NCBI GenBank assembly: GCA_025358985.1
Contig: JANYHQ010000625.1
Span: 1 to 9,344 of the forward strand
Direction of reading: 5' to 3'
From: Acidimicrobiales bacterium
Lineage (GTDB): Bacteria > Actinomycetota > Acidimicrobiia > Acidimicrobiales > JANYDT01
DNA: 9,344 bases
The position numbers and the translations under genes are program-made. Positions within the stretch are counted from its first letter, which is position 1, and each line of letters opens with the position of its first letter. The notes under the pieces were generated by a model. The model ran no database searches. It saw only the letters and a list, made by a program, of their open reading frames with translations, and was not told the origin of the DNA. Positions 7,326 to 9,344 of this stretch are shown piece by piece.

Positions 7326-7337
7326 TAACCTCTGAGG
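7326..7337 (+). promoter_or_regulatory. Candidate leaderless promoter for dapC
   Basis: TAACCT at 7326-7331 matches the TANNNT -10 pattern and ends 6 nt before the dapC ATG, the spacing typical of leaderless actinobacterial transcripts. The purine stretch GAGG at 7334-7337 touches the ATG, too close to work as a Shine-Dalgarno site. No -35 box is evident. It would let dapC-dapE be transcribed separately from the glycosyltransferase genes 25 bp upstream. Confidence 0.4.
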
Positions 7338-8492
7338 ATGGCCTTTGTGCTTCCCCCGTACCCATATGACCGGCTGGAGCCCGCCAAGCAGGCTGCTGCG
7401 CTCATTCACGGTGGTGCGGTGGACCTGTCGGTGGGTACGCCCTGCGATGAGCCACCGGCAGCCGTACTGCATGAATTGGGACACTCCAACGCCGAGCGGG
7501 GTTACCCCACATCACTGGGCTCGCCCGTTTTCCGGCGTGCTGCGGCCGGGTGGCTGCAGCGCCGGTTGGGGGTGGAGGTTGATGCGGAACGTCAGTTGGC
7601 GGCCTGTATTGGCACCAAGGAGTTCGTGGCCACCACCCCGCAGTACTTGCGGCTACTGCATGACTCCCGCGACACCGTGCTGTATCCGGCGGTGGCGTAT
7701 CCCACCTACGAAATGGGGGCCGTGTTGGCCGGGTGTCGGGCCGTGGCGGTACCGGTGGACGAGCGTTGGTGCATGCGTCTCGATGCCATCGACCCGGCCG
7801 ATGCTGCCCGGGCGCTGTGTCTGTGGGTGAACACGCCGGGCAACCCTGCCGGAAACCTTGATGATCTGGAGGCGGCGGCACGGTGGGGTCGGGACCACAA
7901 CGTCACGGTGTTGTCCGACGAGTGTTACAGCGAGTTCACCTGGACTGGCCCGCCTCGGACTGTGCTCGAGAGCGGGATGGATGGCGTTCTGGCCGTGCAT
8001 TCACTATCCAAGCGGTCCAATCTGGCCGGACTTCGGGTGGGCTTCTACGCCGGAGACCCAGTGCTGGTACATCACCTGTCCGAAGTTCGTAAGCACGCAG
8101 GGTTCATGGTGCCTGGACCGGTACAAGCTGCGGCGGTGGTGGCCTACAACGACGATACGCATGTCGATGCTCAGCGCGCAGTGTATGTACAACGGCTCCA
8201 ACGATTTGTTCCTGTGCTGGCGGCGGCCGGGTTTGAGGTTTCCATGCCCGAGGGTGCGTTTTACCTGTGGGTCCGAGTTCCCGGTGGCGATGGCTGGGCG
8301 GCCGCTGATTGGTTGGCTCGGGAGGCCGGGATCTTGGTGTCGCCGGGAGACTTCTACGGTGACGTGTCGTCCGATCACATCCGCGTGGCCATGGTGCAAC
8401 CCGATGACCGACTGGCGTTGGCGGCGCAGCGATTGTCGGCCATCGGGGCCTATGACGGTTCGGTATCAGCGTCGGCGTCGGTGAACTCGTGA
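7338..8492 (+). CDS. dapC: Succinyldiaminopimelate aminotransferase (DapC)
   Basis: The product is a 384-aa class I/II (fold type I) PLP aminotransferase. DapC converts N-succinyl-2-amino-6-ketopimelate to N-succinyl-LL-diaminopimelate with glutamate as amino donor, in the succinylase branch of lysine and meso-DAP synthesis in the cytoplasm. Visible features are DLSVGTPCDEPP near the N-terminus; a GTKEF segment in the cofactor phosphate region; NTPGNPAGN with N169; SDECYSEF with D194 (pyridine nitrogen) and Y197; SLSKRSNLAGLRVGF with K225, the Schiff-base lysine; and R349 in HIRVAMV, the expected substrate carboxylate-binding Arg. SLSKRSN with the NLAG-L-R extension is characteristic of actinobacterial DapC and argues against a general aspartate aminotransferase. 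It overlaps dapE by GTGA, and that pairing supports the assignment. The C-terminal tail (SVSASASVNS) is low complexity and probably dispensable. Confidence 0.92.
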   Translation: MAFVLPPYPYDRLEPAKQAAALIHGGAVDLSVGTPCDEPPAAVLHELGHSNAERGYPTSLGSPVFRRAAAGWLQRRLGVEVDAERQLAACIGTKEFVATTPQYLRLLHDSRDTVLYPAVAYPTYEMGAVLAGCRAVAVPVDERWCMRLDAIDPADAARALCLWVNTPGNPAGNLDDLEAAARWGRDHNVTVLSDECYSEFTWTGPPRTVLESGMDGVLAVHSLSKRSNLAGLRVGFYAGDPVLVHHLSEVRKHAGFMVPGPVQAAAVVAYNDDTHVDAQRAVYVQRLQRFVPVLAAAGFEVSMPEGAFYLWVRVPGGDGWAAADWLAREAGILVSPGDFYGDVSSDHIRVAMVQPDDRLALAAQRLSAIGAYDGSVSASASVNS

Positions 8493-9344
8493 CCGATCTG
8501 CTGGCGGCCACGGCCGAGTTGGTGAACTTGACGTCGGTGAGCCATCACGAGGGTCCGTTGGTGGACTATTTGGAAGCGCGATTACAAGCCGTGCCGTGGT
8601 TGCGTACCGAACGGGTGGGTATGAACTTGGTGGCCCGTACCGAGTTGGGCCGTACCACCCGCCTCGTGCTGGCCGGCCACACAGACACGGTGCCCGTCAA
8701 CGACAACGCCACCGCTCGCATCGAAGGTGATGTACTGCACGGGCTGGGATCGGCGGACATGAAGGGAGGGTTGGCGGTGTTCATGCACCTCGCCGAAACA
8801 GTGTCTGAGCCGTCGGTTGATCTCACGTTCGTGTTCTACGAATGTGAGGAGGTGGCGGCCGAATTCAACGGATTGAAACGGCTGCTGGCCGAGCGCCCGG
8901 AACTGTTGGCCGGAGATGCAGCCATCTTGGGGGAGCCGACATGCGCGCGTATCGAGGCCGGATGTCAGGGCACCATGCGATTGCAGCTCACGCTGAATGG
9001 TGAGCGAGCCCACACCGCCCGCCCGTGGATGGGACGAAATGCCATTCACCGTTTGGCGAGGGTGCTGGAGACGTTGACGACGTATGAAGAGCGGCGGCCA
9101 GTGATTGACGGCTGTGAGTTTCATGAGGTGGTCCAAGCCGTGAAGGTGGAGGGAGGGGTGTCGGGAAACGTGGTGCCGGACACGGTGGTGCTCACCATCA
9201 ATCATCGATTTGCCCCGGACCGTTCCATTGTTGAGGCCGAGACCCATATCCGCCACCTGTTGGGCGAGGCATTGCTGGGTGACTCGGCTGCGTTGGTGGT
9301 GGTGGACGTGGCCGGAGGAGCCGAACCGTCCTTGACCCATCCAC
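8489..9344 (+). CDS. dapE: Succinyl-diaminopimelate desuccinylase (DapE), 3'-truncated by the window edge
   Basis: The frame runs from a GTG at 8489, whose GTGA overlaps the dapC stop, to the window end without a stop (285 codons visible; the family is usually about 350-380 aa). It is an M20-family, two-zinc amidohydrolase. Metal-site and catalytic motifs are in order: GHTDTVP (H64, D66), GLGSADMKGG (D90, bridging Asp), YECEEVAAEFNG (E120 general base, E121 ligand) and GEPT (E149 ligand). GERAHTARPWMGRNAIHRL begins the lid/dimerisation domain, and SGNVVPD comes later. The final His ligand lies beyond the edge. DapE hydrolyses N-succinyl-LL-diaminopimelate to LL-DAP and succinate, the step after DapC. 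CEEVAAE and the ADMKGG variant match the actinobacterial DapE type rather than the proteobacterial one. Overlapping starts imply translational coupling with dapC. Confidence 0.93.
   Translation, partial: MTDLLAATAELVNLTSVSHHEGPLVDYLEARLQAVPWLRTERVGMNLVARTELGRTTRLVLAGHTDTVPVNDNATARIEGDVLHGLGSADMKGGLAVFMHLAETVSEPSVDLTFVFYECEEVAAEFNGLKRLLAERPELLAGDAAILGEPTCARIEAGCQGTMRLQLTLNGERAHTARPWMGRNAIHRLARVLETLTTYEERRPVIDGCEFHEVVQAVKVEGGVSGNVVPDTVVLTINHRFAPDRSIVEAETHIRHLLGEALLGDSAALVVVDVAGGAEPSLTHP

Noticed and set aside
8582..9340. Long minus-strand open frame (about 250 codons)
   Set aside because: It lies opposite dapE, whose plus-strand reading shows all M20 metal-site motifs in order; the antisense product is compositionally odd and has no recognisable domain.

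Overview
The window looks like chromosomal DNA of a high-GC Actinomycetota bacterium. Supporting signs are the GC-rich third codon positions, frequent GTG starts, weak Shine-Dalgarno sequences with TANNNT boxes close to start codons, an LCP-family cell-wall ligase, glycosyltransferases of a type common in actinobacterial surface-glycan loci, and DapC and DapE proteins of the actinobacterial type. An Acidimicrobiia-like lineage is possible, but this is only an impression.

Layout. Positions 2-1129 (+) hold the C-terminal part of an LCP (LytR-CpsA-Psr) protein. It converges on a large minus-strand glycosyltransferase gene (3503-1221). That gene is divergent from a second large glycosyltransferase gene (3534-5546, +), with about 30 bp between the proposed starts. 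Both proteins combine an N-terminal GT-A-like region, which seems to have lost key residues, with a C-terminal GT4 (GT-B) domain. A small coiled-coil protein (5543-5944) overlaps the second gene by 4 nt. A GT2-family glycosyltransferase (6029-7312) follows and carries seven in-frame copies of an 18-bp repeat inside its catalytic domain. The window ends with dapC (7338-8492) and the first 285 codons of dapE (8489 to the edge), which overlap by GTGA.

How the genes fit together. The three glycosyltransferases and the coiled-coil protein look like part of a surface-polysaccharide assembly locus. LCP proteins attach lipid-linked glycopolymers to peptidoglycan. DapC and DapE make the meso-diaminopimelate used in peptidoglycan and for lysine. 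The shared theme is the cell envelope. The glycan itself and the sugar donors cannot be read from the sequence.

Most notable features: the coding minisatellite in the GT2 enzyme, with a 3-unit higher-order pattern; the mirrored two-domain architecture of the divergent glycosyltransferases; and a nearly symmetric candidate bidirectional promoter between them. No complete new defence, mobile or RNA-guided system is visible. No tRNA, rRNA, CRISPR array, insertion sequence or attachment site was seen.
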